The notes beneath the pieces are model-generated. The model saw only the letters and a list, made by a program, of their open reading frames with translations, searched no databases and had not been told where the DNA came from. Below are positions 34,357-43,994 of a stretch of 64,000 nt of DNA, one piece after another. The stretch is from contig NZ_JBHLZU010000024.1 in the NCBI RefSeq assembly GCF_042429765.1, positions 41,905 through 105,904 of the forward strand, written 5' to 3'. The first letter of the stretch is position 1. Each line of letters opens with the position of its first letter. The DNA comes from Allokutzneria oryzae (lineage in GTDB: Bacteria; Actinomycetota; Actinomycetes; Mycobacteriales; Pseudonocardiaceae). A program made the position numbers and the translations under genes.

Positions 34357-36123
34357 ATGAGCATTGCCAAGGACACCGGCCTTGTCGAGATGGCATGGGA
34401 CCCGATCACCCGGATCGTGGGCAGCCTCGGCATCCACACCAAGATCGACTGGGCGCAGCGGCGCGTGGTGGAGTGCTACAGCACCTCGTCGATCTTCCGC
34501 GGCTACAGCGTCTTCCTGAAGGGCAAGGACCCGCGCGACGCGCACTTCATCACCAGCCGGATCTGCGGGATCTGCGGCGACAACCACGCCACCTGCTCGG
34601 TCTACACCCAGAACATGGCCTACGGCGTGCGGCCGCCGCGCCTCGGCGAGTGGATCATCAACCTCGGTGAGGCCGCCGAGTACATGTTCGACCACAACAT
34701 CTTCCAGGAGAACCTGGTCGGCGTGGACTACTGCGAGAAGATGGTGCGGGACACCAACCCCGGCGTCCTGGAGCTGGCCAACCGCACCGAGGCGCCGCAC
34801 GCGGGCGACCACGGGTACCGGACCATCGGCGACATCATGCGCTCGCTCAACCCGCTGGAGGGCGAGTTCTACCGCGAGGCGCTCCAGGTCTCCCGCTACG
34901 CCAGGGAGATGTTCTGTCTGATGGAGGGCCGCCACGTGCATCCCTCCACGCTCTACCCCGGCGGGGTCGGCACGGTCGCCACGAGGCAGCTCTTCACCGA
35001 CTACCTCAGCCGGCTGATGCGGTACGTGGAGTTCATGAAACGGGTCGTGCCCATGCACGACGACCTGTTCGACTTCTTCTACCAGGCACTGCCCGGATAC
35101 GAGCAGGTCGGTCAGCGGCGGGTGCTGCTGGGGTGCTGGGGAAGCCTGAACGACCCGGAACACTGCGACTTCACCTACCAGAACATGGAGTCCTGGGGAC
35201 GCAGGATGTTCGTCACCCCCGGTGTAGTGGTCGACGGCAAGCTGGTCACCACCAGCCTGGTGGACATCAACCTCGGCATCAGGATCCTGCTCGGTTCCTC
35301 GTTCTACGAGGACTGGGAGGACCAGGAGGTGTTCGTCACCCGGGACCCGCTCGGCAACCCGGTTGACCGGCGGCACCCGTGGAACCAGCACACCATCCCC
35401 AGGCCGGCCAAACGCGACTTCGGCGACAAGTACTCGTGGACGATGTCGCCACGATGGTTCGACGGCAAGGACTTCCTGCCGCTGGACTCCGGCGGCGGCC
35501 CGCTCGCGCGGCTGTGGACGACCGCGTTGGCCGGACTGGTGGACACCGACTACGTCAAGGCCACCGGGCACAGCGTGCGCATCAACCTGCCGCGCACGAT
35601 GACCAAGCCCGAGGTGTCGTTCGAGTGGAAGATTCCACAGTGGAGCAACGCCATCGAGCGCAACCGGGCCCGCACCTACTTCCAGGCGTACGCGGCCGGC
35701 CTCGCGCTGCACTTCTCGGAGCGGGCGCTGGCCGAGGTCCGCAGCGGGAACACCAAGACCTGGTCACGGTTCGAGGTGCCTGACGAGGCTTTCAGCTGCG
35801 GGTTCACCGAGGCGGTGCGCGGCGGGCTCTCGCACCACATGGTGATCAAGGGCGGCAAGATAGCCAACTACCAGCCTTATCCCCCGACGCCGTGGAACGC
35901 CAGCGTGCGGGACCCCTACGGCACTCCGGGCCCGTTCGAGGACGCGGTGCAGAACACGCCCATCTTCGAGGAGAACAGCAGGGAGAACTTCAAGGGCATC
36001 GACATCATGCGGGCGGTGCGCAGCTTCGACCCGTGCATGCCCTGCGGCGTTCACATGTCCATCGGCGCCGGCAAGACCTTGACCAGGATGCACACCCCCC
36101 ACGCGTTCAGCGGTGAGCACTGA
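34357..36123 (+). CDS. hhyL: [NiFe]-hydrogenase large subunit, group 1h (actinobacterial)
   Basis: 588 residues holding the Ni-Fe active site. The L1 motif is SRICGICGDNHATC (Cys70, Cys73) and the L2 motif DPCMPCGVH (Cys560, Cys563). A 22-residue tail follows the L2 His (MSIGAGKTLTRMHTPHAFSG and EH), the piece that the maturation protease is expected to remove. Group 1h enzymes oxidise atmospheric H2 at low concentration and tolerate O2, feeding the respiratory chain during starvation. Strong neighbours on both sides support the class. Confidence 0.96.
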   Translation: MSIAKDTGLVEMAWDPITRIVGSLGIHTKIDWAQRRVVECYSTSSIFRGYSVFLKGKDPRDAHFITSRICGICGDNHATCSVYTQNMAYGVRPPRLGEWIINLGEAAEYMFDHNIFQENLVGVDYCEKMVRDTNPGVLELANRTEAPHAGDHGYRTIGDIMRSLNPLEGEFYREALQVSRYAREMFCLMEGRHVHPSTLYPGGVGTVATRQLFTDYLSRLMRYVEFMKRVVPMHDDLFDFFYQALPGYEQVGQRRVLLGCWGSLNDPEHCDFTYQNMESWGRRMFVTPGVVVDGKLVTTSLVDINLGIRILLGSSFYEDWEDQEVFVTRDPLGNPVDRRHPWNQHTIPRPAKRDFGDKYSWTMSPRWFDGKDFLPLDSGGGPLARLWTTALAGLVDTDYVKATGHSVRINLPRTMTKPEVSFEWKIPQWSNAIERNRARTYFQAYAAGLALHFSERALAEVRSGNTKTWSRFEVPDEAFSCGFTEAVRGGLSHHMVIKGGKIANYQPYPPTPWNASVRDPYGTPGPFEDAVQNTPIFEENSRENFKGIDIMRAVRSFDPCMPCGVHMSIGAGKTLTRMHTPHAFSGEH

Positions 36124-36151
36124 ACCGGCTCCGTGATCCGAGGAATGAGCC

Positions 36152-36703
36152 ATGACGCGCAACGTAGGCACCGTCGGCGACCGCATCGAGGAGCTCCTCA
36201 AGAGCTTGCTGTCCGGGGCAGACCGGCGGCAAGCCGAGGAGCTCGTCCGGCTGCTGATGGAGCTGTACGGCGAAGGACTCGCGCGCGTCCTCGCGATCCT
36301 GCGCGAGCACGATCCGGCGCTGATCGACCGGGTCGCTCATGACGAGGTGCTGGAGGACCTGCTGTTGCTCCACGACCTGCACCCGCTTGACGTGGACGCC
36401 AGGATTCGGCGGGGGTTGGACGGGGTCCGTCCTCGTCTTGGCGCGCACGCGGGCAGGATCGAGTACCTCGGCGTCGACGCCGACGGGGTGGTGCGGCTCC
36501 GGCTCGACGGCAACCGCGGCGGCTGCCCGTCCGCCGCGCTCACGGCCAGGAAGACGATCGAGCGGGCCGTCCGGGACGCGGCTCCGGAGACCTCGGGGGT
36601 CGAGATCACCGGAGGCAGCACCGACCTGCTCCAGATCCGCATGGGGCCGCCGCCCGGCTGGCGGCCCGGATCCGGTTCGGCCGGGTGGAGCGAGGCCTCA
36701 TGA
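36152..36703 (+). CDS. NifU-like protein of hydrogenase operon
   Basis: 183 residues. The central part (GVVRLRLDGNRGGCPSAALT, ARKTIERAVRDAAPETSGVE) is a NifU C-terminal-type domain; only one Cys of the usual CxxC remains (GGCPSAAL), so Fe-S carrier function is uncertain. A helical N-terminal extension (RRQAEELVRLLMELYGEGLA) is specific to hydrogenase-linked versions. ATGA overlap with the next gene. Confidence 0.85.
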   Translation: MTRNVGTVGDRIEELLKSLLSGADRRQAEELVRLLMELYGEGLARVLAILREHDPALIDRVAHDEVLEDLLLLHDLHPLDVDARIRRGLDGVRPRLGAHAGRIEYLGVDADGVVRLRLDGNRGGCPSAALTARKTIERAVRDAAPETSGVEITGGSTDLLQIRMGPPPGWRPGSGSAGWSEAS

Positions 36704-37338
36704 GTGCCCGCACCGGTTTGCGGCGCTTTGTCGGACGGCCAGGCTCCCTGCCGGAGCACCGCTCCGCGCGGACGGAGCAGTGCGAGATGTGCGGGACGCC
36801 GGTCGCGTCGGGGCACGGTCATGTGGTCGACACCGGGCACCGAAGCTTGATGTGTTCCTGCCGTGCCTGCTTCCTGCTGTTCACGCAGGACACCGCCCAC
36901 CGCTCTCGGTATCGCTCGGTGCCCGAGCGCTACCTGTGGGACCCTGAGCGGCCGGTCACCGGCGCCGAGTGGGAAGGGCTGGGAATCCCCGTGGGTTCCG
37001 CGTTCCTTCTGCGTGGCGACACCGGCGTCACCGCGTTCTACCCGAGTCCGGCGGGCGCCACCGAACACCAGCTCGACCCCGGCGCCTGGGCCGAGCTCGC
37101 CGCCGGCCACCCCCTGTTGGCGGTGGCCGAGCTCGACGTCGAGGCGATCCTGTTCCGCAGCGCCGAGCGCCGTGTGGACTGCTTCTTGGTGCCCATCGAC
37201 GTGTGCTACCGGCTGGTCGGGACGGTTCGGCTGCACTGGACGGGCCTCGACGGCGGCCACCAGGTGCGCGAACACATCGACGAGCTGTTCGCGGAGATCA
37301 GGGACAAGGCACGGCCGCTGATCACGAAGGCGCGATGA
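36700..37338 (+). CDS. DUF5947-type hydrogenase-operon protein with zinc-finger-like Cys
   Basis: 212 residues starting at ATG 36700, overlapping the NifU-like stop. The N-terminus has CEMCGTPVASGHGHVVDTGH and CSCRACFLLF, a Cys/His set suited to zinc or Fe-S, including rubredoxin-like spacing. The rest is a beta-rich domain (DCFLVPIDVCYRLVGTVRLH WTGL). Known only as a conserved companion of group 1h hydrogenases; probable assembly or electron-transfer partner. Confidence 0.75.
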   Translation: MSARTGLRRFVGRPGSLPEHRSARTEQCEMCGTPVASGHGHVVDTGHRSLMCSCRACFLLFTQDTAHRSRYRSVPERYLWDPERPVTGAEWEGLGIPVGSAFLLRGDTGVTAFYPSPAGATEHQLDPGAWAELAAGHPLLAVAELDVEAILFRSAERRVDCFLVPIDVCYRLVGTVRLHWTGLDGGHQVREHIDELFAEIRDKARPLITKAR

Positions 37339-37979
37339 TGAACCGACTCCGCTTCGACTGTGTCGACGCACGGGCCAACCGGTACGCGGCGGTGCCGGGG
37401 CTGACGTTGCGGCTGCGGATCACCGAGACCACCGGTCAGCCGGTCGAGGCCATCGCGCTGCGCTGCCAGCTCCGCATCGAGCCGCACCGCAGGCGCTACA
37501 CGGCCGACGAAGCGCAACGGCTCATCGACCTGTTCGGGGACACCGGCCGCTGGGCGGAAACCTTGAAACCGGTGTCATGGGCGACACTGCCGATCATGGT
37601 GCCGGGCTTCACCGGGAGCACGACCGTCGACCTCGACGTGCCGTGCAGCTACGACCTGGAGATCGCTTCGACGAAGTACTTCAACGCCCTTGAGGATGGC
37701 GTGATCCCGCTGCTGCTGTTGTTCAGCGGCACGGTGTTCGGCAGTCACGAAGGCCGGCTTCGGGTACAGCAGGTGCCGTGGAGCAACGAGGCGTCCTTCG
37801 CGCTTCCGGTGAGCGTGTGGCGGGAGACCGTCGACCTGCACTTCCCCAACAGCGCGTGGCTACGGGTGCGGCGGGACACGATGGACGCCTTGCAGCGCTT
37901 CAGGTCCCACCACGCGTTCGCCACCTGGGACGAGACCCTGACCGCGATGCTCGCTTCAGACGGAACAAAGGACACGTGA
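37335..37979 (+). CDS. DUF6084-type hydrogenase-operon protein
   Basis: 214 residues; two consecutive ATG codons at 37335 and 37338, the first overlapping the upstream stop. Beta-rich, no signal or membrane segment: LTLRLRITETTGQPVEAIAL, LDVPCSYDLEIASTKYFNAL, RVQQVPWSNEASFALPVSVW, ending in RFRSHHAFATWDETLTAML. Conserved in the same position of similar operons; function unknown. Its TGA overlaps the hypF GTG. Confidence 0.72.
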   Translation: MMNRLRFDCVDARANRYAAVPGLTLRLRITETTGQPVEAIALRCQLRIEPHRRRYTADEAQRLIDLFGDTGRWAETLKPVSWATLPIMVPGFTGSTTVDLDVPCSYDLEIASTKYFNALEDGVIPLLLLFSGTVFGSHEGRLRVQQVPWSNEASFALPVSVWRETVDLHFPNSAWLRVRRDTMDALQRFRSHHAFATWDETLTAMLASDGTKDT

Positions 37980-40189
37980 GCAGAGCCGATCGACACGGGC
38001 GTGTTCGCAAGGACCTTCGGGTCGCCGGGGTCGTGCAGGGCGTTGGCTTCCGCCCCTACGTGCGCGAGCTGGCCACCCGGCTGCGACTGTCCGGTCGTGT
38101 CGGCAACGACGTCACCGGCGTGTTCATCGAGATCGAGGGCGCACCGGAGGACGTGGAGGAGTTCCTGACCGCCCTGGCACGCGACGCTCCACCGCTGGCA
38201 CGCGTCGAGCATGTTCAGGTGGTGGAGCGCCCGGCGAGCGGGGTGACCGGATTCGAGATCGCCGCCAGTCATGCCAATGGCGCGCGCAACGCCCTGGTCT
38301 CGGCGGACTCCGCCACCTGCGCGGACTGCCTGCGCGAGCTGTTCGACCCGGCCGACCGCCGCTACCGGTACCCGTTCGTCAACTGCACCAACTGCGGTCC
38401 GCGGTTCACCATCGTGCGTGACGTGCCGTACGACCGGCCGCTGACCACCATGGCCGGGTTCCCGATGTGCGCGACGTGCCGAGCAGAGTACGAGGACCCC
38501 GGCGATCGGCGCTTCCACGCCCAACCCACCTGTTGCCCGGCCTGCGGTCCCCGGCTCGAACTGGACGGCAGCACCGATCCGCTCGCCGATGCCGTCGAAC
38601 GCCTCGCAGCCGGACAGGTGCTGGCGGTCAAGGGCCTGGGTGGCTTCCACCTCGCCGTGCTGGCCGCCCACCCCAGTGCCGCGGCCACGCTGCGCGCCCG
38701 CAAACACCGTGCGGACAAGCCGTTCGCGTTGATGGTCGCCGATCTGGACCAGGCCGCCGCCTTGTGCGAGCTCGACGAGCCGGGTGCACGTGAGCTGACC
38801 AGTCATCGCCGACCGATCGTCCTGCTGCCTCGTCGCGCGGACGCACCCGTGGCGCACGCGGTCGCGCCCGGCACCCGGGAGTTGGGCCTGATGCTGCCCT
38901 ACACCCCGCTCCACCACCTGCTGCTGCGCGACCTGGCGGAGCCGATCGTGCTGACCAGCGCGAACCTGTCTGATGAGCCGATCGCTTACCGGGACGCACG
39001 CCCGCTGGCCACCGTCGCCGACGCGGTGCTGACCCACAACCGCCCCATCCACATCCACGCCGACGACTCGGTCGTGCGCGCCGGCAGCGTGCTGCGCCGT
39101 TCCAGGGGCCATGCGCCCGAACCGGTTGCACTCGCGCTGCGCTGCCCGCGGCCGGTGCTGGCCTGCGGTGCGGAGCTGAAGAACACCTTCTGCCTGGCCA
39201 GGGACGAGTACGCGTTCATGTCACAGCACATCGGCGACCTGGCCAATCACGAGACCTTCACCTCGTTCACCGAGGGCATCGACCACTTCCGCCGGCTGTT
39301 CGGGATCACCCCTCAGGTCGTGGCGCACGACCTGCACCCCGACTACCTGTCCACCAAGTACGCCCTCGACCTCACCGGTGTCGATCTGGTCGGCGTGCAA
39401 CACCACCACGCCCACATCGCGTCCTGCCTGGCCGACAACCGCGAGGCGGGCCCGGTCATCGGAGTCGCGTTCGACGGCACCGGCTACGGGCCGGACGGCA
39501 CCGTCTGGGGCGGCGAGTTCCTGGTCGCCGACCTGGCGGGCTACCGACGTGTCGGACACCTCCGCCCAGTGCCCATGCCCGGTGGCGCCGCGGCGATCCG
39601 GCAACCGTGGCGGATGGCAGCCGCCTACCTGCCCGACCTCGACCTCCCGGTGGCGCGCAGGCACGACAAGCAGTGGGCGACGGTGGTCGCGATGGCCCGC
39701 AACGGGGTCAACGCGCCGCTGACCTCCAGCGCCGGCCGGCTGTTCGACGCGGCCGCCGCGCTGCTGGACGTCCGAGACGAGACCAACTACGAGGGGCAGG
39801 CCGCGATCGAGCTGGAGCAGCGCGCCGATCCGTCCATAGTGGACCGCTACTCGGCCAGGACCGATGGACTGGTCGTGCACGGCGAGGACCTGCTTCGCGC
39901 GCTGGTCGCCGACCGGCGCGCCGGAGTCGATCCCGCGGTGATCGCCGCGCGATTCCACAACGGTGTCGCCGATGCCATCGTGGCCTGCTGCGCGAGCGTG
40001 CGCGAAAGCACCGGACTGGCCACGGTCGCGCTGTCCGGCGGCGTGTTCCAGAATGCGCTGCTCCTGCGACGAACCGTCAACGGGTTGCGGCACATCGGGT
40101 TCCGCGTCCTCACTCACCGCAGGGTGCCCACCAACGACGGCGGCATCAGCCTCGGTCAGGTCGCCGTCGCCGCCACCTACGACATCTGA
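37976..40189 (+). CDS. hypF: Carbamoyltransferase HypF
   Basis: 737 residues from GTG 37976. Order of domains: acylphosphatase (about 10-95; VAGVVQGVGFRPYVRELA), two zinc fingers (about 110-185; CADCLRELFDPADRRY, CTNCGPR, CATCRAEYEDP, CCPACGPR), YrdC-like (about 195-375; AVKGLGGFHLAVLAAHP, RKHRADKPFALMV), and Kae1-like (about 390-737; QHHHAHIASCLADN, GVAFDGTGYGPDGTVWGGE, ALSGGVFQNALLLRRTV). It makes carbamoyl-AMP and loads the HypE Cys, supplying the CN ligands. Last gene of the right operon. Confidence 0.96.
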   Translation: MSRADRHGRVRKDLRVAGVVQGVGFRPYVRELATRLRLSGRVGNDVTGVFIEIEGAPEDVEEFLTALARDAPPLARVEHVQVVERPASGVTGFEIAASHANGARNALVSADSATCADCLRELFDPADRRYRYPFVNCTNCGPRFTIVRDVPYDRPLTTMAGFPMCATCRAEYEDPGDRRFHAQPTCCPACGPRLELDGSTDPLADAVERLAAGQVLAVKGLGGFHLAVLAAHPSAAATLRARKHRADKPFALMVADLDQAAALCELDEPGARELTSHRRPIVLLPRRADAPVAHAVAPGTRELGLMLPYTPLHHLLLRDLAEPIVLTSANLSDEPIAYRDARPLATVADAVLTHNRPIHIHADDSVVRAGSVLRRSRGHAPEPVALALRCPRPVLACGAELKNTFCLARDEYAFMSQHIGDLANHETFTSFTEGIDHFRRLFGITPQVVAHDLHPDYLSTKYALDLTGVDLVGVQHHHAHIASCLADNREAGPVIGVAFDGTGYGPDGTVWGGEFLVADLAGYRRVGHLRPVPMPGGAAAIRQPWRMAAAYLPDLDLPVARRHDKQWATVVAMARNGVNAPLTSSAGRLFDAAAALLDVRDETNYEGQAAIELEQRADPSIVDRYSARTDGLVVHGEDLLRALVADRRAGVDPAVIAARFHNGVADAIVACCASVRESTGLATVALSGGVFQNALLLRRTVNGLRHIGFRVLTHRRVPTNDGGISLGQVAVAATYDI

Positions 40190-40279
40190 GCGGACGGCGC
40201 ACGAACCCCTGTGTCCGCAAGACCAACGTCTGCGCTCGCAGCAGACTTCCGGGTGGGAACTGACCGCCGTAGCCACCCG

Positions 40280-40897
40280 TCAGCGTTTCAGCGGGATGAC
40301 CGCGAGGTCTTCCCAGCGGAACTGGACAAGGTCTCTGTCGAAGTGGGTGTCCACGAGTCGAACGGCGTCCACCGTGAGGGTCGCGCGCAGGTCGGTCGCG
40401 GCGCGCAGTGTGGTCTGGATGATCCCTGAGTCCCCATCGCCTGTGGCGTAGCCGAGGCTGATGTGCGGCCGCCCACCGGAATACTGGACAGCGGCCTTCC
40501 CGAACACGGCTCCGGCTGCGGTTTTGGCCAGAGTGACCAGCTCCATGAAATCCTTGTCGGGCACCAGGTCGAGGGCGATGCTGCTGCGACCCGCCAGGGC
40601 GGGGCCGCAGGTCACGGTGAAGGCGTCGAGGCCTCCGAGCACCTGCCGCAGCTGCTGCTCGACGTCCGCGCGCTGCTGCTCGGTCACGTCCCGAGTCGGA
40701 ATGCCATCGACCATCAGGACTGTTGCGTGCAACCACTCATCCGGTTGCCGCGCAACGCAATCGACCTCGTCGAGGACGTCCCGGTACGCGTCGACCACGG
40801 GCGCGATCTCGACTGGATCAGGCACGAAGTACACGTGCAACAGCGTCCACTCCACCGGCCACCGCCGCTTGACCTGCTCAACCAAGGAGGTGTCCAC
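40280..40897 (-). CDS. 2'-5' RNA ligase / 2H phosphoesterase-family protein
   Basis: 205 residues with two HxT/S motifs, EWLHATVLMVDG and GRPHISLGYATGD, spaced as in the 2H phosphoesterase superfamily (LigT/ThpR and related). Such enzymes open cyclic phosphates or act on RNA ends. The start MDTSLVEQVKRRWPVEWTLL is the first codon with a reasonable upstream AGGAGA-like context. Convergent with hypF, 90 bases away. Confidence 0.8.
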   Translation of the reverse strand: MDTSLVEQVKRRWPVEWTLLHVYFVPDPVEIAPVVDAYRDVLDEVDCVARQPDEWLHATVLMVDGIPTRDVTEQQRADVEQQLRQVLGGLDAFTVTCGPALAGRSSIALDLVPDKDFMELVTLAKTAAGAVFGKAAVQYSGGRPHISLGYATGDGDSGIIQTTLRAATDLRATLTVDAVRLVDTHFDRDLVQFRWEDLAVIPLKR

Positions 40898-40974
40898 CGG
40901 CAGATTCTCCCGTCATCTCCGCAGGACTGCGCGGCGCCACCCCCGGGCGGCGGATGCGAGTGTGACCACGCTCG

Positions 40975-41148
40975 GGACGGCAGTTCCGCGCGCGTGGGCT
41001 GGCTGGCGCGGCCGGGGTTTTCGCGTTGTGGACCCTTAGCGCGAAATGGGAGCGCTCTTTTGCGCGCTAAGGCTCCACAACGCGCAATGAGGGGGCGCGC
41101 GGGTGAGGGCGACAGGGGTGGTGAGGTGGTCTCACAACGTGCAGGACA
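40975..41148 (-). repeat. Dispersed palindromic intergenic element, copy 5 (inverted, covarying stem)
   Basis: Reverse orientation; terminus GTGCAGGACA at 41139-41148, other terminus not evident. The core stem pairs 41022-41043 with 41063-41084 at 21 of 22 positions, but the sequence of the stem differs from copies 2-4: TTGTGGACCCTTA against TTTTGTCACCTT, with the opposite arm changed to match. The loop centre GGGAGCGCTCTTT is unchanged. Confidence 0.88.
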
Positions 41149-41306
41149 CGATCTAGCCCGAGGCTGACGGTCGTCTTCACCGAACTCGTGCCAGATCCCC
41201 TGCGCGAGCCCGATTCTCCGTGTCAACCGACCCCACGCCTTTCGTCGGGCGAGGCTCGTGTTCGCGAGAACTGGCCGTGAGGAAGGGGCGGCGGCCCACG
41301 GGAGCC

Positions 41307-41951
41307 TCAAGCGGGTTCGGGTGCGTCCCGATCGAGGAGTTGGGTGGCGAGGACGTCGGTGGCCCAGCACTGCCACGTCTCGGGCGTCCAGGCGCGGTCG
41401 CGGGTGAGGATGAGGAACAGTTCCGGGCTGAGCAGGGCGTAGAGGATGTCCGCTGCCTGCTCCTCGGCCAGTCCTGCGCGGATGCCGGGCTTGTCAAGCA
41501 GTGCCTTGGCCGCCGCGGTGTGCACGGTGTAGCGCGGGTCTTCACGGTCTGGCCACAGGTCGCGTAGTTCGGGGTGGGCGGCGGCCGCGGTGCGGACCAT
41601 GTCGGAGACGGCGGCAACACGCTCAAGAACGGCGCGGCTGCCTGCCACGAGCGCGGTGAGGCCGCTGCGGGCGTCCGGCGCGGCGACGACGTCCGCGAAC
41701 CAGGGCCGGTCCAGGGTCGCCATCGGCCGGTCGTCGCCCGCGATGGCCACGTCGACCAGTTCCTTCAGCAGTGTGGGCTTGTTGCGGAAGGTGAAGTAGA
41801 TGGTCTGGACGGCCACACCCGCCTGGTCGGCGACCTGCTGGAGCGTGGTCGCGCCGTAGCCGTTGGCGAGGAACAGCTCCGTGGCGGCTGCGGTGATCCG
41901 GCGCCGCGTTTCCGTGGCCCGGCTCGTTCGGGAGCTCTTGACACCGGTCAT
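41307..41951 (-). CDS. TetR-family transcriptional regulator
   Basis: 214 residues. N-terminal HTH (ETRRRITAAATELFLANGYG, TTLQQVADQAGVAVQTIYFT FRNKPTLL in two parts) and a helical ligand domain. Divergent from the methyltransferase gene at 42020; three regularly spaced CTAGAGT boxes lie directly upstream of its start, so it very probably represses both genes. Confidence 0.9.
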   Translation of the reverse strand: MTGVKSSRTSRATETRRRITAAATELFLANGYGATTLQQVADQAGVAVQTIYFTFRNKPTLLKELVDVAIAGDDRPMATLDRPWFADVVAAPDARSGLTALVAGSRAVLERVAAVSDMVRTAAAAHPELRDLWPDREDPRYTVHTAAAKALLDKPGIRAGLAEEQAADILYALLSPELFLILTRDRAWTPETWQCWATDVLATQLLDRDAPEPA

Positions 41952-41953
41952 TC

Positions 41954-41996
41954 CTAGAGTCTACTTCTAGAGTCAGCCTCTAGAGTTGAACTCTAG
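41954..41996. promoter_or_regulatory. TetR operator array with 13-bp phasing
   Basis: CTAGAGT occurs at 41954, 41967 and 41980, exactly 13 bases apart, and the last extends into a perfect palindrome CTAGAGTT-G-AACTCTAG (41980-41996). The array fills the space between the TetR start (41951) and the methyltransferase ribosome binding site (about 42007). Confidence 0.7.
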
Positions 41997-42019
41997 AAAG
42001 AACGGTGAGGAGAACCGCC

Positions 42020-42853
42020 ATGACCGCCATCGCCAACCAGCAGCAGGCGCAGGCATGGAACGACTGGGAAGGGCGGCACTGGGCCGACCACCCCGAGCGC
42101 TACAACGCGATGATGGAAGCGTTCAACGCGCCGCTGTTCGCCGCAGCGGGCATCGCCGCCGGCCACGCGGTCCTAGACGTGGGTTGCGGCACCGGGCTCA
42201 CCACCCGCCTGGCTGCTCGCAGAGCTCACCTCGGCCACGTGCTCGGCGTCGACCTGTCCGGCCCCATGCTGGAGCGGGCCCGCCGCGACGCGGCCGCCGA
42301 GAACATCACCAACATCGCTTTCGAGCAGGGCGACGCGCAGGTCCACCCGTTCACCGAGGCCGGCTTCGACGTCATCATCAGCCGTGGCGGGGTGATGTTC
42401 TTCGCCGACCTGGCGGCCGCGTTCAGCCACCTGCGCCACGCACTGGTGCCCGGCGGACGGCTGGCGTTCCTCGGCCCCCGACCCGACGGGCCCGACAGCG
42501 CCTACGCGTGGGCGACCGCGGCGCTCACGCCCTACCTGCGTGAGCCGTCGCCCGCAGCGCGTGGCATGGGTTCCCTGCTGGATCCGGCACGCATCACCGA
42601 AGTGCTCACAGCGGCGGGCTTCCGCGATATCCAGATCACCCCGGAGCGTGCCGACATGGGCTTCGGCGCGGACGCCGAAGAGGCGGTCGACTTCATCTTC
42701 GCGATGGGGCCCACCCGCCACAACCTGCGGGATGTCGACGCGGCCTCGGTGGCCGAACTGCGCGACCAGGTGCGGACTGCGATCAGCGAGTTCGAGACAC
42801 CGCAAGGCGTGCGGATTCCCGGCGGGGTGTGGATCGTCACGGCCGCACGGTGA
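42020..42853 (+). CDS. Class I SAM-dependent methyltransferase
   Basis: 277 residues starting ATG 42020, with GAGGAG upstream. Motif I is VLDVGCGTGLTTRLA, followed by LGVDLSGPMLERAR (motif II acidic residue), FEQGDAQVHPF and FDVIISRGGVMFF. UbiE/Methyltransf_11 type. Substrate unknown; regulation by the divergent TetR suggests an inducible modification, for example of a toxic small molecule. Confidence 0.88.
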   Translation: MTAIANQQQAQAWNDWEGRHWADHPERYNAMMEAFNAPLFAAAGIAAGHAVLDVGCGTGLTTRLAARRAHLGHVLGVDLSGPMLERARRDAAAENITNIAFEQGDAQVHPFTEAGFDVIISRGGVMFFADLAAAFSHLRHALVPGGRLAFLGPRPDGPDSAYAWATAALTPYLREPSPAARGMGSLLDPARITEVLTAAGFRDIQITPERADMGFGADAEEAVDFIFAMGPTRHNLRDVDAASVAELRDQVRTAISEFETPQGVRIPGGVWIVTAAR

Positions 42854-43059
42854 GTCGCATCCTTGGACACCGTCCTGCAGCAGTGCTCGGCACCCGCGGC
42901 CGTCATCGCCCCCAGCCAACACGGGCAGGAAAGCGACGGCGGCGTGCGGTCCTGCCAAGGCTGTCGTTCCGCGGGCTGCCGATGTGCCGCATGACGGACG
43001 CGCACAGCGTTCCGACGAGGCCCGCGAGAGGTGCCTCCACTGTGGACGGTGTCATGCCG

Positions 43060-43215
43060 GTCACCGACGTGATGCTGTCCGGCTACATCGAGGACGCTGC
43101 TCAGCAACTGGCGATGCCCACTCCCGGTCGGCACGAAGATCGAGTCATAGCCGAAGCCACCGTCCCCGCGCGGCTGCGTAGTCAATGTCCCGTGCAGCGC
43201 GAGGCCGGTGTCATT
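43060..43215 (-). pseudogene. RdgB/HAM1 nucleotide pyrophosphatase fragment
   Basis: On the minus strand, LHGTLTTQPRGDGGFGYDSI followed by FVPTGS is the conserved segment of ITP/XTP pyrophosphatases (GxGFGYDPIF). It is an isolated piece: downstream text degrades (GHRQLLSSVLDVAGQHHV), and no N-terminal substrate motif is present. Confidence 0.55.
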
Positions 43216-43994
43216 CCCCAGCTCGCTGTCGGCCTCTCTCCGTTGCCGCGATGGGTGGTGGACCACATCGATCCTATGTGGAAAACGGGAATGCGTTGCG
43301 CGGCAACGGAAACTGTGTTGCCGAGACGTCACGACACAGGAGGTTTGCGGCATCGACCAGGTGTCACGCGTGACACCGGCGCTCCTCACGCCGTGCCCCG
43401 CAGCGCGGGAGCAGGAGGTGTGCCCGTGCGACAGCGGGCGTGACTCCTCACCCGGCACGGGCCATAGTGGAACGCCGGTGTCCGTCACGGTCAGGACGCA
43501 CCACCGGACCTCCGGAATTGACCGTGGCAGCAGGGAATGCCCGACACTGGACACCGCGCTCTGGCACCAGCGGGGATGCCGAGCCAGCACCACACGGCAC
43601 GGTAAGGCGACATGATCAACCGCGCTGCGCGGGTCCGAGGCGACAGCGGCCCCGCGCCTGATGACGAACACGACTGCCCGCCGCCAACCGGTTGGTGGCC
43701 GACAGCTTTCGGAGCCGTGCGGTGGTGCGCAGCCGAACCTCGCTGTCCGGGCTCGCCCTCGCACTGGCGGTCACCTCGGGCGGCTGGCCAGCTGATCTCC
43801 GGGAGGAGCAGGGACCGGAGAGCCCCCATCGCTTCCCCCGCAAATGGGGCCAGGGTGGGGCTTTCCCGTTGTTTGTTTGGCCAATGCCCAGTTCCTCCCC
43901 GCGGACCAATCACCGTTGTTCTTCCTCTGAGAAAATCGCGGTGGTCTGCCAGGTCCACCAGGACGGCGAAAAGACCAGGCAAACAGGGGGCTTC
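43216..43994. other. Intergenic region upstream of the phospholipase D gene
   Basis: Nearly 780 bases with open frames on both strands but no start with a ribosome binding site and no recognisable family. It includes the promoter of the secreted phospholipase gene. Nothing else supportable. Confidence 0.4.
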
